From Escallonia rubra (lineage: Eukaryota; Streptophyta; Magnoliopsida; Escalloniales; Escalloniaceae), in assembly GCA_033065855.1 (NCBI GenBank), contig JAVXUO010003193.1, positions 141,633-205,632 on the forward strand: 64,000 bases of DNA, given 5' to 3'. Below, piece by piece: positions 44,858 to 56,394 of the stretch. The position numbers were made by a program, and so were the translations under genes. How positions within the stretch are numbered: the first letter of the stretch is position 1; every line of letters begins with the position of its first letter. The notes beneath the pieces are model-generated. The model had not been told where the DNA came from, ran no database searches, and saw nothing but the letters and a program-made list of their open reading frames with translations.

Positions 44858-46281
44858 TAGGGCTGTATACGAACCGACTTCGAGCCGAATATCGGTATGT
44901 TCGAACTCGGTTCGTTTAAGTTTTGGTATGTTCGAGCTCAGCTCGTGTTCGTTAAGAGTAAAAAATCGATGTTCGAACTCGGCTCGAGTTCGTGACTGTC
45001 AAACTCGGGCTCGACTCGCTCAACTCATTTAACAATACGAGTTGATCTCGAGTTCGAAAATTCGGCTCGTGTTCGAGTTCAACTTAACAAATCCCTACAT
45101 CTGCATAAAAAAAATTCCCAAATCCTTTAAACCAATCAACATCCAACAAATCCGTACATCTGCACACAAAAAAATCCCCAAATCCTTCAATCTAATCAAA
45201 CTAAAATGAATCCAAAACGATTTTATAAAAGATACATGAGGGATGCACTGATGCAGAATAAAAAACACTACAAATTAAAAGAGATCTTGGAGATCTTGAT
45301 CGATTGGTGAATGACGATGAAAACAAATAAACAAGATGATGCATGCGCCGGCGACGGGGAGAGGATGACTTCGAAGACATGCGATGATGGCATCGTTGAC
45401 AGGCGGAGACGCATCATAGATGGCGTTGTTGACGGCGTCGAAGGCCTGATGTGCATGCATGGAGAGTCATCGCACACCTCCGTTGTAAGAGGCATCTGCC
45501 GATGTATCTGAGGCCGCCAAAGATCGCCTCAGTAAACTCGGGTGGGGTCGATTGAGGCGTCTTATCACGATGCTTCCCTAGAGTGGTAGCCAAAATAATG
45601 GCTGAATTTTCTTCTTCAATGTAAAGTGGGGGGAGAGAGAGAGAGAGAGAGAAGGGGGGATATGTGGGATCTGTGAGGCGTTGTTGAGTGTGTGAGAGAT
45701 CAGACGACTTTGGCGGTGGTGGTCTGGCCGGCGGTGTTCTTGTGTGATGAGAGAGAGAGGGGGATGAGGGTGCTTGACTGTTCGAGTATCTGAGAGAAGG
45801 AGGTGGTGTGAGCGGTGGTCTGGCGGCGGAGTAAGGGTGTGGTCTGGCAGGCGGCGTGGGGTGTGGTATGGCCGGCGGTATTCCGATGAGAGAGGGGCAC
45901 GGGTGTCTGTTGAGACTTGAGTTGAGTGAGTGTGATAAGAAGGGAAATGAATTTGGTGATAGAGAAAGCCATAGAGGATAAGTGATCCAAATGCTTCCAC
46001 GTCTCATCACATGTCCCAATACACAGATATTTTTCATTTTCAATTGAGTATAAACGAACGGATGTTCGTTTATAGGACTCGGCTCGTGTTCGGCTCGTTA
46101 AATAAACGAGTCATCTTGTTCACAAACATTAATAAACAAACATCATTATGTTCAAACTCGGCTCGTTTAATAAATGAACACTAAAATTGTGTTCGTGTTC
46201 GGTTCACTTATTACATGAACGAGTTTTAGAGAGAACGAACATCGAACTGTTCGTGAACAACTATGTTCATTTACAGCCCTA
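44858..46281. mobile_element. Non-autonomous hAT-like element (copy 2) upstream of BUD23
   Basis: Starts TAGGGCTGTATACGAACCGA and ends GTTCATTTACAGCCCTA, giving 10-bp terminal inverted repeats (TAGGGCTGTA). The flanking 8-mers CCGACGCG and CCGGCGAC match only partly, so the target duplication has decayed or was imperfect. It shares ends, CTCGGCTCG repeats and a GA-rich core with the copy at 4339-5537. A 209-codon minus-strand frame inside is low complexity (Pro/Ser/His) and is not called. The right half contains a (GA)n run near 45634. It sits about 370 bp upstream of the BUD23 ATG. Confidence 0.72.
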
Positions 46282-46397
46282 CCGGCGACACGTGACATTC
46301 ATTCCCTTTGTTTATACCTCCTTTTGAGTAGTTAGATGTATAGTGAGTGGAGATTTCAAATGGTTCGGGGAAGCCCGAAAAAACAAACATCCCTAAG

Positions 46398-46852
46398 TAG
46401 GGGTGAGCACAGTTCGATTGGTTCGGTTTGAAGGCTCTCGGTTTGGAAGGTAGTTTAACGGTTTGGTTTCAGTGGTTCGGTTTCAACGGTTTGGACGAAT
46501 CAAACGGATTGACCAGTTTGGGTTAATAATTAATTTTTGAATTGTTTTGGTCCTAAATATTAATTATTTAGCATTATTTATACACATATTAACTAGTTTT
46601 TTAGAGCCTACCTATTGAAATTAGGTAGAGTTTACACATATATGTGGTGGTTAGATCATAAGTATAGCAAAAATTAAATAATGACTAGGATTAGATAAAG
46701 ATTTATAAATTTTTAATTAGATATATATAGGTTCGGTTTGGTTCGGTTTATAACGGTTTCGAAAAAACCATACCAACCCAACTGAACCGAACATCGGTTT
46801 GGTATCAAATCAATTGTTTCTTTAAATCGGTTTGTGATCAGAAGGTTAAATA
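46398..46852. mobile_element. 455-bp hAT-type MITE
   Basis: Bounded by a perfect 8-bp target duplication TCCCTAAG (46390-46397 and 46853-46860). It begins TAGGGGTGAGCACAG, and its interior is made of GGTTCGGTTT motifs near one end and inverted AAACCGAAC or ACTGAACCGAAC motifs near the other, a pattern known from plant hAT-derived MITEs. Terminal inverted repeats are weak at the right end. No coding capacity. Confidence 0.75.
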
Positions 46853-46860
46853 TCCCTAAG

Positions 46861-48083
46861 GTTAAATCGTGCAAGTGACAACTATGGGCCAGGGCTTGAC
46901 CTCTAGTTGTTTTGCATGAAAGTTCGACCTGCCCGATATCAATTTATGTCCCGTCCTTTCAAGTTTAAACTTTTTGAATCTCCATCCATCTCTCTAGCAA
47001 TAATATTCTTTCCTTTAAATTGGGGCAAATGGAAAACCATAAAACCTCAATTCATATAACAGTATTTAGCCGACCAGTGAAAGTTGTGGCATGAAAATGG
47101 CATGGTTTTTATCTCATTCCCTATACTTTTGGGTATTTACAGTTTAGTCCCCCTTGTCTGTATCTATACTACTTTAAACCACATGTTCATTTAGACATTT
47201 GGTGGACAAGTTTTATCCTATGAATTTTCGAAATTACACAATTAACAAATCTTTTTTGAAAATTTATATGAAAAGATCTAGAAAAGTCTTGAGAATCAAG
47301 TCCAGTTATTTCTATCACTAAATTAAATCCTACTTCTAAAGTCATAGCAGAAGAGAAGAGAAGCAGAAGAGAAGAGAGGGACTTTGGCTTCTTCCCTTCT
47401 ACTTTTCCTTCCATTTACCTCTCTTTTGCGCTCAATTGTCCTTATAAGTAGGTTTGCTCTGACACCCCACCTACCCCACCCCCACTCACTTCCCTTACTC
47501 TGCGGTTTCTTGGCGAAGGTTATATGCCCCTTCATTAGGGGTCTGTCTAAGAGTTTTTTTGTCATGGCCTTTTTTTTTCTTTTTTTTCTTGATCTCGTTA
47601 GAGGGTTGAAATAAATCGATGATTTTAGACTCTTTATCATCGTTCTTTCTACGATGATATAGTGCAAATTGGTGGTGGTTTTCTCAACCGATCCACATGC
47701 TTGAAGGGAGTGGTTATCAGGACATGCAGTCTCATGCGCCTTGGAGCAATTTTTCTCACCATTGTCGTGGGTGGCACTTGAAATGGCATTTCCTGAATTA
47801 GAGTCGGAGTACGGTGTCTTTCTAGTGAGGTAACTACAGCGATGAAGCTTGCATGCATTAAATTGGCATATCATGATAATTATCGTTCGTCCATGCTGCA
47901 CATAGGGTGTTCTTTGTCGATGAAAATCTCGAGTTATGAGTTGTCTTATTCTTGGTTATTTGGAGTTCAAAACTCTATCCCCCTTCGGCACGTTCTGACT
48001 TTTTTTTGTTGAACAATGGACATTTGGGAGCTATAATGGTATATGTTTGTTATGGATAATGAAGGTCCATATATTGTTAACAA
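46861..48083. other. No firm gene; one unrecognised 192-codon minus-strand frame
   Basis: A minus-strand frame at 47323-47901 encodes 192 residues, cysteine- and histidine-containing in the first half and Lys/Arg-rich in the second. No domain is recognised, and a competing frame is also open over part of it, so it is probably chance. The rest is AT-rich with a GAAGAGAAGAGAAGCAGAAG purine run near 47345. Confidence 0.3.
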
Positions 48084-49837
48084 TGTTATTTACTGTAATA
48101 TACAATAATATGGCAATTGCCTACTCCGTATTATCCTACGTCTATAATATTCTATAGCTCTCCTCAATCATGTAGGACTTCTATTTTGTTTCTTGTACGA
48201 TCGTCTTTTTATGCCTACATAAAAGCTCAATTGTACTCAGTTTTAAAAGAGCTCTCTAATATAATTTTGTTTTCCTACACCTTTTCTATCATAGAATCAG
48301 ACCCATAAGATTGGCTAGTTTGAGTGTCTTTCAACTATTTTCACAAACTCCGGCAAACGGCGCTAGACCATCTCATGTGCTTTTGTTACTTTACGTGTTC
48401 CTCTTTTCTTCTTAAGTTCAGAAATTTGGTCTCTCTCTTTTGCCCTTTCTTTGCAGTGATCTTCACTTATATCAAAACCCTAGTGATTTTTCGTTCGGCA
48501 ATTTTCCAACATCTAATGTTGTCGACCTTCTAATTCAATAACAAGCTTTACTACAAACTTCCTGGCCAATCGCCGCAAACCACGTCGCCAAAACCCTCAT
48601 CACCCACCACCATGCGCCACCACAACCATTGTTTCTGCTCCGATTTGTCTTTTCTGGTTAAGTTTAAGATGTTCAATTGTACTATTAGCTTTCTCAAATC
48701 CTTGTGATGAATCGCCAAAAAATTCAGCCCCAAAATCCTCTCACGCGCCAACCCACACTTCGTCATTTGCTCTTTCCTTGGCCGGTCCCCTTTTGTTGAC
48801 CGGTACAACCTATTTTGACCCATTTTCTTCGTGCCTTAGGCCGATTTCCTCCCTTTTTTATAACTCTGAACCTATTCCCTTTAGATCTTTTGTTTTGAGC
48901 CTCTCGTTATATTCCTTCATTATTTCTTGCTTCTGTTTCTTATTCGTGGCTATCATGGATCTTGTTTTTAGTTGCTAGACCATGTCTTGGAACTCACGCC
49001 TTGTTCTTAGTCACCGGACCTTGCCCGAGACTCTATGGTCGTCGGACTTCGCTTCAACTCATGTTTTGTCCTTAGTGGCCGGACCGAGACCTTTATGGTC
49101 GTTGGACTTTGCCCCGGGACTCCTGCTCTGTTCTTAGTTGCCGGATCGAGACCTCTATGGTCGTTGAACTTTGCCCCGGGGCTCCTGCTCTGTTCTTTGT
49201 TGCCAAACCTCGGTCGTCTGGGACTCCTGCTCTGTTCTTTGTTGCCAAACCTCGTTCTGGGACCTCCAAGGTCGCCGAACTTAGCCCCAGGACACCTGCT
49301 ATGTTCTTAGTTGTCGGATCTCACCCTGAGACCTCTATGGTCGTCGGACTTTGCGCCATAACTCCTGCTCTGTTCTTAGTCGCCGAACCTTACCCCGATA
49401 CCTCTATGGTTGTCGGACTTCACGTCCGGGACTCCTGCTCTATTCTTAGTTGCGGGACCTTACCTTAAGACCTTGATGTTGTCAGACTTCGCCCCGAGAC
49501 TCTTGTCTGTTCTTGCGCCGATGAACTCTATATATACATGGAATTCATCTTAATTTGGATCTCACTTAATGCAGCTAGCATCAAGACGTCGCTCCAGACT
49601 TAACCTCCAAACTCAAGCTTGTTCTTCTCGGATATTAGATAATGTACAGTAATATGTCAACTGCATATTCTGTATTATCCTACATCTAGAATATTCTATA
49701 ACTCTCTTAAGTCATGTAGGACTATATATTATGTTTCTTGCAGGATAGTCTTTTCATGTCTATATAAAGGCTCCATTATACTCAGTTTTATAATAGTTAT
49801 CTAATATAATTATGTTTCCCTTCACCTTTTTTTATCA
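48084..49837 (+). mobile_element. TRIM-like non-autonomous LTR element with internal minisatellite
   Basis: Two diverged direct repeats, 48084-48291 (208 bp) and 49620-49837 (218 bp), share TGTATTATCCTACnTCTAnAA, CATGTAGGACT, TATAAAnGCTC and CTCTAATATAATT-type phrases. Each starts TGTT and ends ATCA. A perfect 5-bp target duplication AACAA flanks the whole (48079-48083 and 49838-49842). After the first repeat comes TAGAATCAGACCC, a degraded form of the initiator-Met primer site TGGTATCAGAGCC. The total of 1.75 kb and short LTRs fit a TRIM-type element. No gag or pol frame is present. A clear polypurine tract before the second LTR is not seen. Confidence 0.75.
48990..49510 (+). repeat. ~65-70-bp minisatellite inside the TRIM-like element
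   Basis: About eight imperfect units built on ACTCCTGCTCTGTTCTTAG, TTGCCGGAnC, and GAGACCTCTATGGTCGT followed by CGGACTTnGCCCC. Unit lengths vary. Reading frames through it (91 and 119 codons) follow from the repeat and are not called as genes. Confidence 0.85.
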
Positions 49838-49842
49838 AACAA

Positions 49843-52800
49843 CTCTGTTGTGCCAATAAAAGCGCTTGAAACAAAAGTCTTGGAAACCTTTGAACCGATA
49901 GGTTTCGTAAGGGTTTTTAGCCTTTCAACTAATCAATCGATCTATTATCAATTTATAAAAGGAATGGCCTTCTAAGCAAACTCTACCCTCAACCTTATCA
50001 TTTGCTCGAGACTTGATTCGTACCGAGGACACACTCTGGACCGAGTTGCACATTAAAAGGAAGTTTTAAATGATCTTATTGAAAAGTTTTTTTTCTAGTA
50101 CTACACCATAAACAAGTTAGATTAAACAAAACAGGCCGATCCATCCTAGTTCACTTTGTAGTATCTTCCATTCTTTTCAGTCACATAAAACAATGTATGT
50201 TATGGGTGCATCTTTTACAAACTCATTGACCACATTATTAATCAGCTTTGGTGGTTGGGCTTTGAGTCCAAAATATCATTTACCGGCTAAATTGGTTGTA
50301 ATGTGTGAGCCTCAATCTTCTAGTGGTCTCAACTTTAAATATACCTAAGTTTTCACATACCAGTCCTAGCCAAGCTTGGCTGGAAACTCATATCAACCCC
50401 AGACCCTGCTTGCGTTGGTGCTAAAGGTAAGAGTGCTTACAGGAACCAAAATTTTCTTCATTGTCCTAAGAAGTGGCAACTTTTAATTAACAAACAGGAT
50501 GATGCTTGGATCCTAGTCATCCCACCTTCAATTGCACAGAGAGACCCCAGAACGATGATAGAAATACCCAATAGTCTGTGACCTTATATGCAGTTTTTCT
50601 TGGAATGACTTGTGAGGATATTGTCATGCGAAGCGTTTTCCCAGTGAAGGAGCCCCAACGAGGCGCATAGGCGCAAATCCTTATGTAAATACTCGTTCAT
50701 TCTCGTACTTAATATATAGAATTGAATATAGCTACCCATGTTTGCCTTGGCTGCGATGAAGACAAGCATGTATGGGGTCTTGCACCAAATATTACCTTCA
50801 TTGTGAACTCATGCAAACATCAGTATTCCAACCACGCAGTTTTAATCTCCAAATCTGCCTGGAAACACATATAAGCAGAAGAATTGCCACCAAGAAATTA
50901 TGATTGGCCCTCTTCCTGTGCCAAACCATGATTTTTTTTTAAGGGTAATGAGATAATGACATTGATAAAGTAAAAGGTACAAATCGTGAGGTCACCCTTC
51001 TTTGACTTTGCATTTTTTCAACAAGATACAATGATATATCATGACTATAACATTAAAATATACAGTTGAAAAACCAAAGAGTAAACCCGTGGACCTATGG
51101 AATCACAGCCCAAAACAAGGAGTCCTCATCATTGCAAGAGTTCGCACCCTTCCACCCGCCACGTCCAAACACCATTGACGCTCTGTCGCTAGAAAAAGAG
51201 GAAATAAAAACAAGTACGACAGGATGCTGAGGCCGTGCCAAACTAGAATTGGTCGTCTCCCTATGAGATCCAAACTTCACGTATTCAACATTTCCTCAAC
51301 AAAAAGTTGTCCCTTGTTCATTAGCGAACTTGAAGCACCTCACCAGCTCTTTCTCGACTTTCCAATCGTGGAACCCTCTGTTTTGGAATATTCTTTGGCT
51401 ACAAAAGAGAATCCCATCGCGAGTCCCTTCCGAAGTGGCTAAAATTTTGGCTCCCCAAAAGCAAAAGACCCAACTCTAAGATCGCGCTAGCTAGAATTTA
51501 TGGCTTCATCACCCTTTGGTTTATTTAGTATTATCGAAGTAAACTAGCATTTAGTAACATACCGCCCTTTGACCCATTTCTTGTTCTTAATGATTACAAA
51601 ACCACGTTGGCTCCTTTCGCCTCTTCTGACCTAACTAATACTGGTATTTAAGCCCCTAATACAGGTACAACTAGCACAACAAGAAAAATATGAAAACTGC
51701 CATACAGGCTAGGATGCACAAGGATATTTAACATGGTTTGACCCTTTGCATACTTCCACAAACATCGTGAATGTTGCACTATGAAGTTGAGAAATTACAA
51801 AGTAATCATGCTTTAAAGGTTTTGTCAAAAAGTATTAACCAACCCACTTGTATAAAAACCAAAAGTAGTATTCAACACTAACGAGCAGCTTTTGATGGAT
51901 AAGGATCTTCTGCTGTCAGAGAATCCACTGTATGGCCATATCTTCTGTCTAAGCCTTCAATGTGCACTCCTCATCACTCGGATGTTCTTGACTAATGCTG
52001 GAAGCGAACCGAGTTTTTTGTGAACAAAGCTCGTATTCATTCGTAATCATTCAATTAATAAGTGAACAGAGCTTGAGCATGAAATTAGGGCTTGTTAAAC
52101 AAACGTAGGCACTATGAAACTCAGTTCATTTATGGACATGAACATTTGGGCTCATTTAATGTCTAAATTTGATTCATGTATACATATATCTATATGAAAA
52201 AAGCTACCTACTCTTTTTGACAATTATACCCACAACAATAAACATGTTACACATAATTCATTAAGGGTCAAAGTGTCATTTAACTATAAATGTACAAAGT
52301 CCTAATGGCTTGTCTCTTTGTCTCAAGCCGTCACCAACCATCCCAACGACCCATTATGGCCGCAGCCACCGTCGCTACCTCCGTTGTCCTATCGCCGCCG
52401 CCGTCTTCGTGGATGAAGCACCCCACCGTAATCCCCATGCTGTCGTCATCACTGCATTAGGTGATTTGAGACCATCACCATCTTTGCTACCGACGAAGAA
52501 CTCGAAGATTAGGCTTCCCAATCAATTCCAGAAGACCCCAATCAATTCCCAAAACCTAGAGATTTGCCTTATAATATGTTTTCCAAATTAGTCATGTGAT
52601 TTTGGTGAAATAAGCGTTTCCACCAATCTATTCCCTAGTTTGCGAGCTGAGCCGAGCCGAGTAAAGCCCGTGTTCGTGTGTAATTGGCGAGTCCGGGTTC
52701 GAGCATGAAATTTGAGTTCCTGACAAACACGAGCCAGTTTGAACCTCAAAATAAATAAACGAACAAGAACGAGCAGAGTGCTCGTTCTTGACCCATACGA

Positions 52801-53680
52801 ACCTATGTTCAACTTTTGGTTGCTACAAAATTCGATGGACAGCGGTACATGCACTCCTCAACACTTGAATGTCCTCGACCCCAACAGACTGTTCAATTTG
52901 TAGTTGCTAAATTCAGTGAGCAGCAGTTATATATGGGGGCTAACAGTACTTGTTTCCTAGACAAACTTAAGAAGTGACTTTCGTTTTATTGCTCAATTAA
53001 TTTGTGCCTGTACTGCTTTGTGAGCGAAATTTTTTCCCCACATCATATTATGCTTTTTCTCCCTCCATTTGTAGTTGAAAGATTCATATTTTATCATTAA
53101 TACACTTTTTAACAACAAAATAAAGGTATAAAACAACAGATACTAAGAAAATGGACACTCCCTTCACATAATTATTTATACCAAGTCCAAATTACACAAA
53201 GGTTTCCCATTGGTGACAGTGCAACACCTAATGTCTACGGTCTAAAAAAGATTATGTAGACATCAATCTTTGAAGTACACTTAACCAAGGAATATTGATA
53301 TAGCTTGTCTAGGCTATTTTTCACCTATTGTTGAACCCAAACTAAGGCATCGCGTAATAAGCCTAAACACTAATAGAACCTCAGAGCGACGGTGGCTCCA
53401 TACGGGGAGGTTCTCCCTAGGATAATTCCTCCTTTTCATCGAAAATTGATAACGTCATTCCATGTTTATTCTTTTCACACTTTTTTTATTCTATTTCTAT
53501 CTTCATATTTACTCATCCACTAACCCATTTTTTCTCACCTACCCCGCTTTCCCCTTCCCTCCCTCCCTGAAAAACTCATAACATGACTCTTATCCCACGT
53601 AAACGTTCAAGTTAAAACTCATCAAATAATTTAGTAAACGTGCAAGTCAAAACTCGTCAAATAATTTAGCACGAAAGGAG
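49843..53680. other. Long stretch without a recognised gene
   Basis: Short frames of 60-90 codons occur on both strands (for example minus 51095-51280 and plus 51224-51442), but none carries a recognisable domain or splicing context. Within it lies a degenerate relative of the hAT-like family (51995-52825), listed separately. Confidence 0.45.
51995..52825. repeat. Degenerate relative of the CGAGCCGAG-rich hAT-like family
   Basis: Left part has GCGAACCGAGTTTTTTGTGAAC and CAGAGCTTGAGCATGAAATT. Right part has GAGCTGAGCCGAGCCGAG, AAATAAACGAACAAGAACGAG and CGTTCTTGACCCATACGAACC. This resembles the ends of the elements at 4.3 and 44.9 kb, but no clean ends or target duplication could be set. Confidence 0.4.
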
Positions 53681-53681
53681 T

Positions 53682-53970
53682 ATATAACAAGAACCGAAAA
53701 GCTTAGCCTCTTCCTGTATGCTAATATGAGCTGGATTCAGGGGCAGGCTCCCCAGCAGTCGTGTAAGAGGCTCAACATTTGGCTCCGTTTGCATGTCTAT
53801 GTCATATGCCTCTATCCTCCCTCTTATAGAACAGCATATCTCACCTGACTGTTGGCTTTCTCCACTGCCACTGTATTCTTAACACTGCTCAGTAGAGTAC
53901 ATATATATAACAAGAACTGGAAAACTAAGCATCTTCCTGTAAGCTTACATGAGCTAGATTCAGGGGCAGC
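53682..53970. repeat. Two-copy repeat ~220 bp apart downstream of the P3 gene
   Basis: ATATAACAAGAAC and TCTTCCTGTA, then ATGAGCTnGATTCAGGGGCAG, occur near 53684-53745 and again near 53906-53966, moderately diverged. This may overlap the P3 3' region; no function is evident. Confidence 0.6.
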
Positions 53971-54170
53971 ACAGAAAAACATTCAAATCCTGTAAGGTAC
54001 CAAGGAAAAATCTCAACACCGAAGGCCACACGTAATTGCGCAAACCAAGTGATAAAATCCCACTTCAAATTTCCATAAATTTCTAATAAACTACAATCTG
54101 AGATACACCGCCAGCAAAACTTCTTTGATAACAAAATATCATTGTAGATAGAAGGACCAAAAAAAAGATA

Positions 54171-55645
54171 CTAATCAAAGAGCGAGAATCCCATATCCTC
54201 ATCCTCGCTCTCCTCTTTCTCTTCCTTCTTCTCCTCAGCCGGAGGTGCCTCTGCAGCTGGTGCACCACCAGCACCTGCAGGAGCGGCTGCAGCTCCTCCT
54301 CCAACGAAAGCGCCACCACCGCCACCACCGCCACCGCCAACAATCACCTGCATGAAAAAGGTGAAATAAAATATCATATTGCAAGTCGATGACTTGGGAA
54401 ACATGCGAACAAATGACAGCATAAAGCAAATTAAAAAGAATGCATTAATTAGAAAGTAATATTGTACGGCTTCAAATTAAGGTTAAAGGGAACAACGGAG
54501 AGAGCCATGATAATGATGCATTCACCCCACAGAACAAAGCTCACTCATCTTGAAAATAAAACCGTGCTATCATTAGAAACTACCTTAACATAGATACTCT
54601 TTCTACAAACCAAATTAAATTTATGAGTCATTCGACAAAGTCTAGCAGAAGTTCAATACTGGTCATCCAGTAGTTACGCATCAATCGTCCGAAACCAGAA
54701 CGAACTGTATATAACACATACAAAATAGACGTAGTTGCATTTCAAATTAATGCCAAGTCGCTGGATGTTCAACCCAACTTCAATTAGCCTTTCTCTTTAC
54801 TTCCGAGTAAAGATATGAACTGAAGATACAGAAACCAAACACTGTATGGCCCTACTTTGGAGACAGAAACTTACAAATACCATTTGGTATAACATAAAAG
54901 AATAGCTTATGCACACAATTAAAATGTACTAGACCGACCTGATACAATCACAAGCTTATAATTATATCCTCAAAAATCATGATTTAAATAAAACTCAAGA
55001 GGGGAATATAAGCCTACGAGGTTTGGATGAAGGCCAATATAGGTGCTACTAATATCACACATCCAACACTGATTTATTGGCGCTAGTCAGAATCACAAAC
55101 GTAGGTTTTATCGCCCATATACATTGACAAGACCAATCATCAACATCCAGTAATCCCTCTATTCCATTGCATCATTACTTGTTACAGTTTCTACAACAGA
55201 CATAGTACAAGAAGGCGTTGAACAGAACCCAAATCGCAATCACAGACTAATTAGCTACTGTTTGACAAGTCAAGCTAGAATAAACAGTACTCATTAATGT
55301 CGATGCTCACATGTATTAAATCCATACACAGAATCCGCAAAAAGGCAAAGGAGACAAATCCAACAACATGTCTCCATCACACAAAATCGACACACCAATT
55401 ACACAGATCCGATTAGATAGGAGGGAAGAAAGAAAGGCGACATTTACCTGGAAAACGGCGGAAGAGGGAGTGACGAAGGAGAAGGAGGACTGGACGCCGC
55501 CGGAGGAGTCGGCCGCAACGGCGGCCTGGACGAGCTTCCTCTGGAGGTCGAAGGTGCAGGCGGCGGAGGCCTCGAGGTCGCCCTTGAGCTGCTTGCCGGA
55601 CCACTCATCGCCGGAGCTCCTGCACACGAACGTAAACACTCCCAT
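54171..55645 (-). CDS. 60S acidic ribosomal protein P3 (two exons, 124 aa)
   Basis: A plant-specific component of the ribosomal stalk, which recruits translation GTPases to the large subunit. Exon 1 (55448-55645) encodes MGVFTFVCRSSGDEWSGKQL to SSFSFVTPSSAVFQ (66 residues). After a 1,100-bp GT-AG intron, exon 2 (54171-54347) adds VIVGGGGGGGGGAFVGGG, an Ala/Gly/Pro-rich hinge and the conserved acidic tail EESEDEDMGFSLFD (58 residues), then TAG. N-terminal MGVFTFV, the glycine-rich segment and the GFSLFD C-terminus are diagnostic of P3 (others in the P family end similarly, but P1 and P2 start differently). Length is close to the usual ~120. Strong codon bias and GC-rich exon 1 suggest high expression. 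Confidence 0.96.
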
Positions 55646-55720
55646 CTTCTCCTCTTGTTTTTGGTCTGTGAGATTTGTGTTAAACGCACGATTCGAATTT
55701 TGGTGCGGCTGATGAGTTGA

Positions 55721-55872
55721 GGCTTTTATATGTGTGAAACCCTAGGGTCACAGGTTTTCGCGACTCTCGCGTGATTGGACCAACCTGTCCCTCAACTCAT
55801 CTTGGAATACCATCTTTGTGCCTTTTTGCTGGCAATATGCCCGTTACGTTGAGGATGCTATGAAAAGGCCCA
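55721..55872 (-). promoter_or_regulatory. P3 promoter: TATA, telo-box and site II
   Basis: Reading upstream from the P3 ATG (55645): a TATA-like CATATAAAAG (55723-55732, minus), AAACCCTA telo-box at 55737-55744 (plus strand), and GGCCCA (TGGGCC on the minus strand, site II) at 55867-55872. The telo-box plus site II combination is known in plant ribosomal-protein gene promoters. Confidence 0.6.
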
Positions 55873-56394
55873 TCTATCTTCTACTATTGTTATTATTATA
55901 TTATTATTATTATGTAATTAAAATTGAGGGGCAGTTTCTCCGCCTTTCAAACTTTTACCTTTTTTGATTTATTTTAATTTTTTAACATATAATTAAATAT
56001 GTGTTAAATTATGATTGAGCAGAAAGTAACCTCCAACCCCATGACCTCTAACCGTTTCAACCCGTAACTTATCTTCCCTCACTTCACAATTAACTATCAC
56101 CTGTTTTTTTTTAATTAATCTCATGAGCTCATTAACACTAATACAAAAAAACGTCATACTATACCGAGGATTAACACTCATTGATGAGTTACCTGTATTT
56201 TTTGTCTCATCAAGAGTACACAACCAGTAAAACTCTAACTGAGCTCTAACTGCACGTGAAGCAAAGGAAAAGAAAAAGCTGAACCACAAGGAGAAAGGAC
56301 CAAAAAAAATTCTGCTGCAGCATAAGGCTATGAAACCTTTACTTTCACTACAAGTATAAAATGTGCATTTCACATTTCGTGTGTGTCTCCTCTA
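55873..56394. other. AT-rich spacer, no gene seen
   Basis: Contains ATT/TTA trinucleotide runs near 55885-55915. No supported frame; the 126-codon minus-strand frame here has no recognisable domain. Confidence 0.5.

Noticed and set aside
45414..46043. 209-codon minus-strand frame and overlapping 140-codon frame
   Set aside because: Low-complexity Ser/Pro/His/Arg translation of the GA-rich core of an hAT-like element. Several frames are open at once, and the related element at 4.3-5.5 kb shows the same behaviour.
49035..49468. Overlapping 91- and 119-codon frames with regular spacing, at first sight a repeat protein or CRISPR-like array
   Set aside because: The frames follow from a ~68-bp minisatellite. 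Repeats are long, imperfect and have no unique spacers, and the DNA is plant nuclear.
54083..54429. Arg- or Trp-rich alternative frames over exon 2 of the P3 gene
   Set aside because: Shifted-frame readings of the Gly/Ala-rich P3 exon. The GFSLFD tail and splice acceptor fix the true frame.
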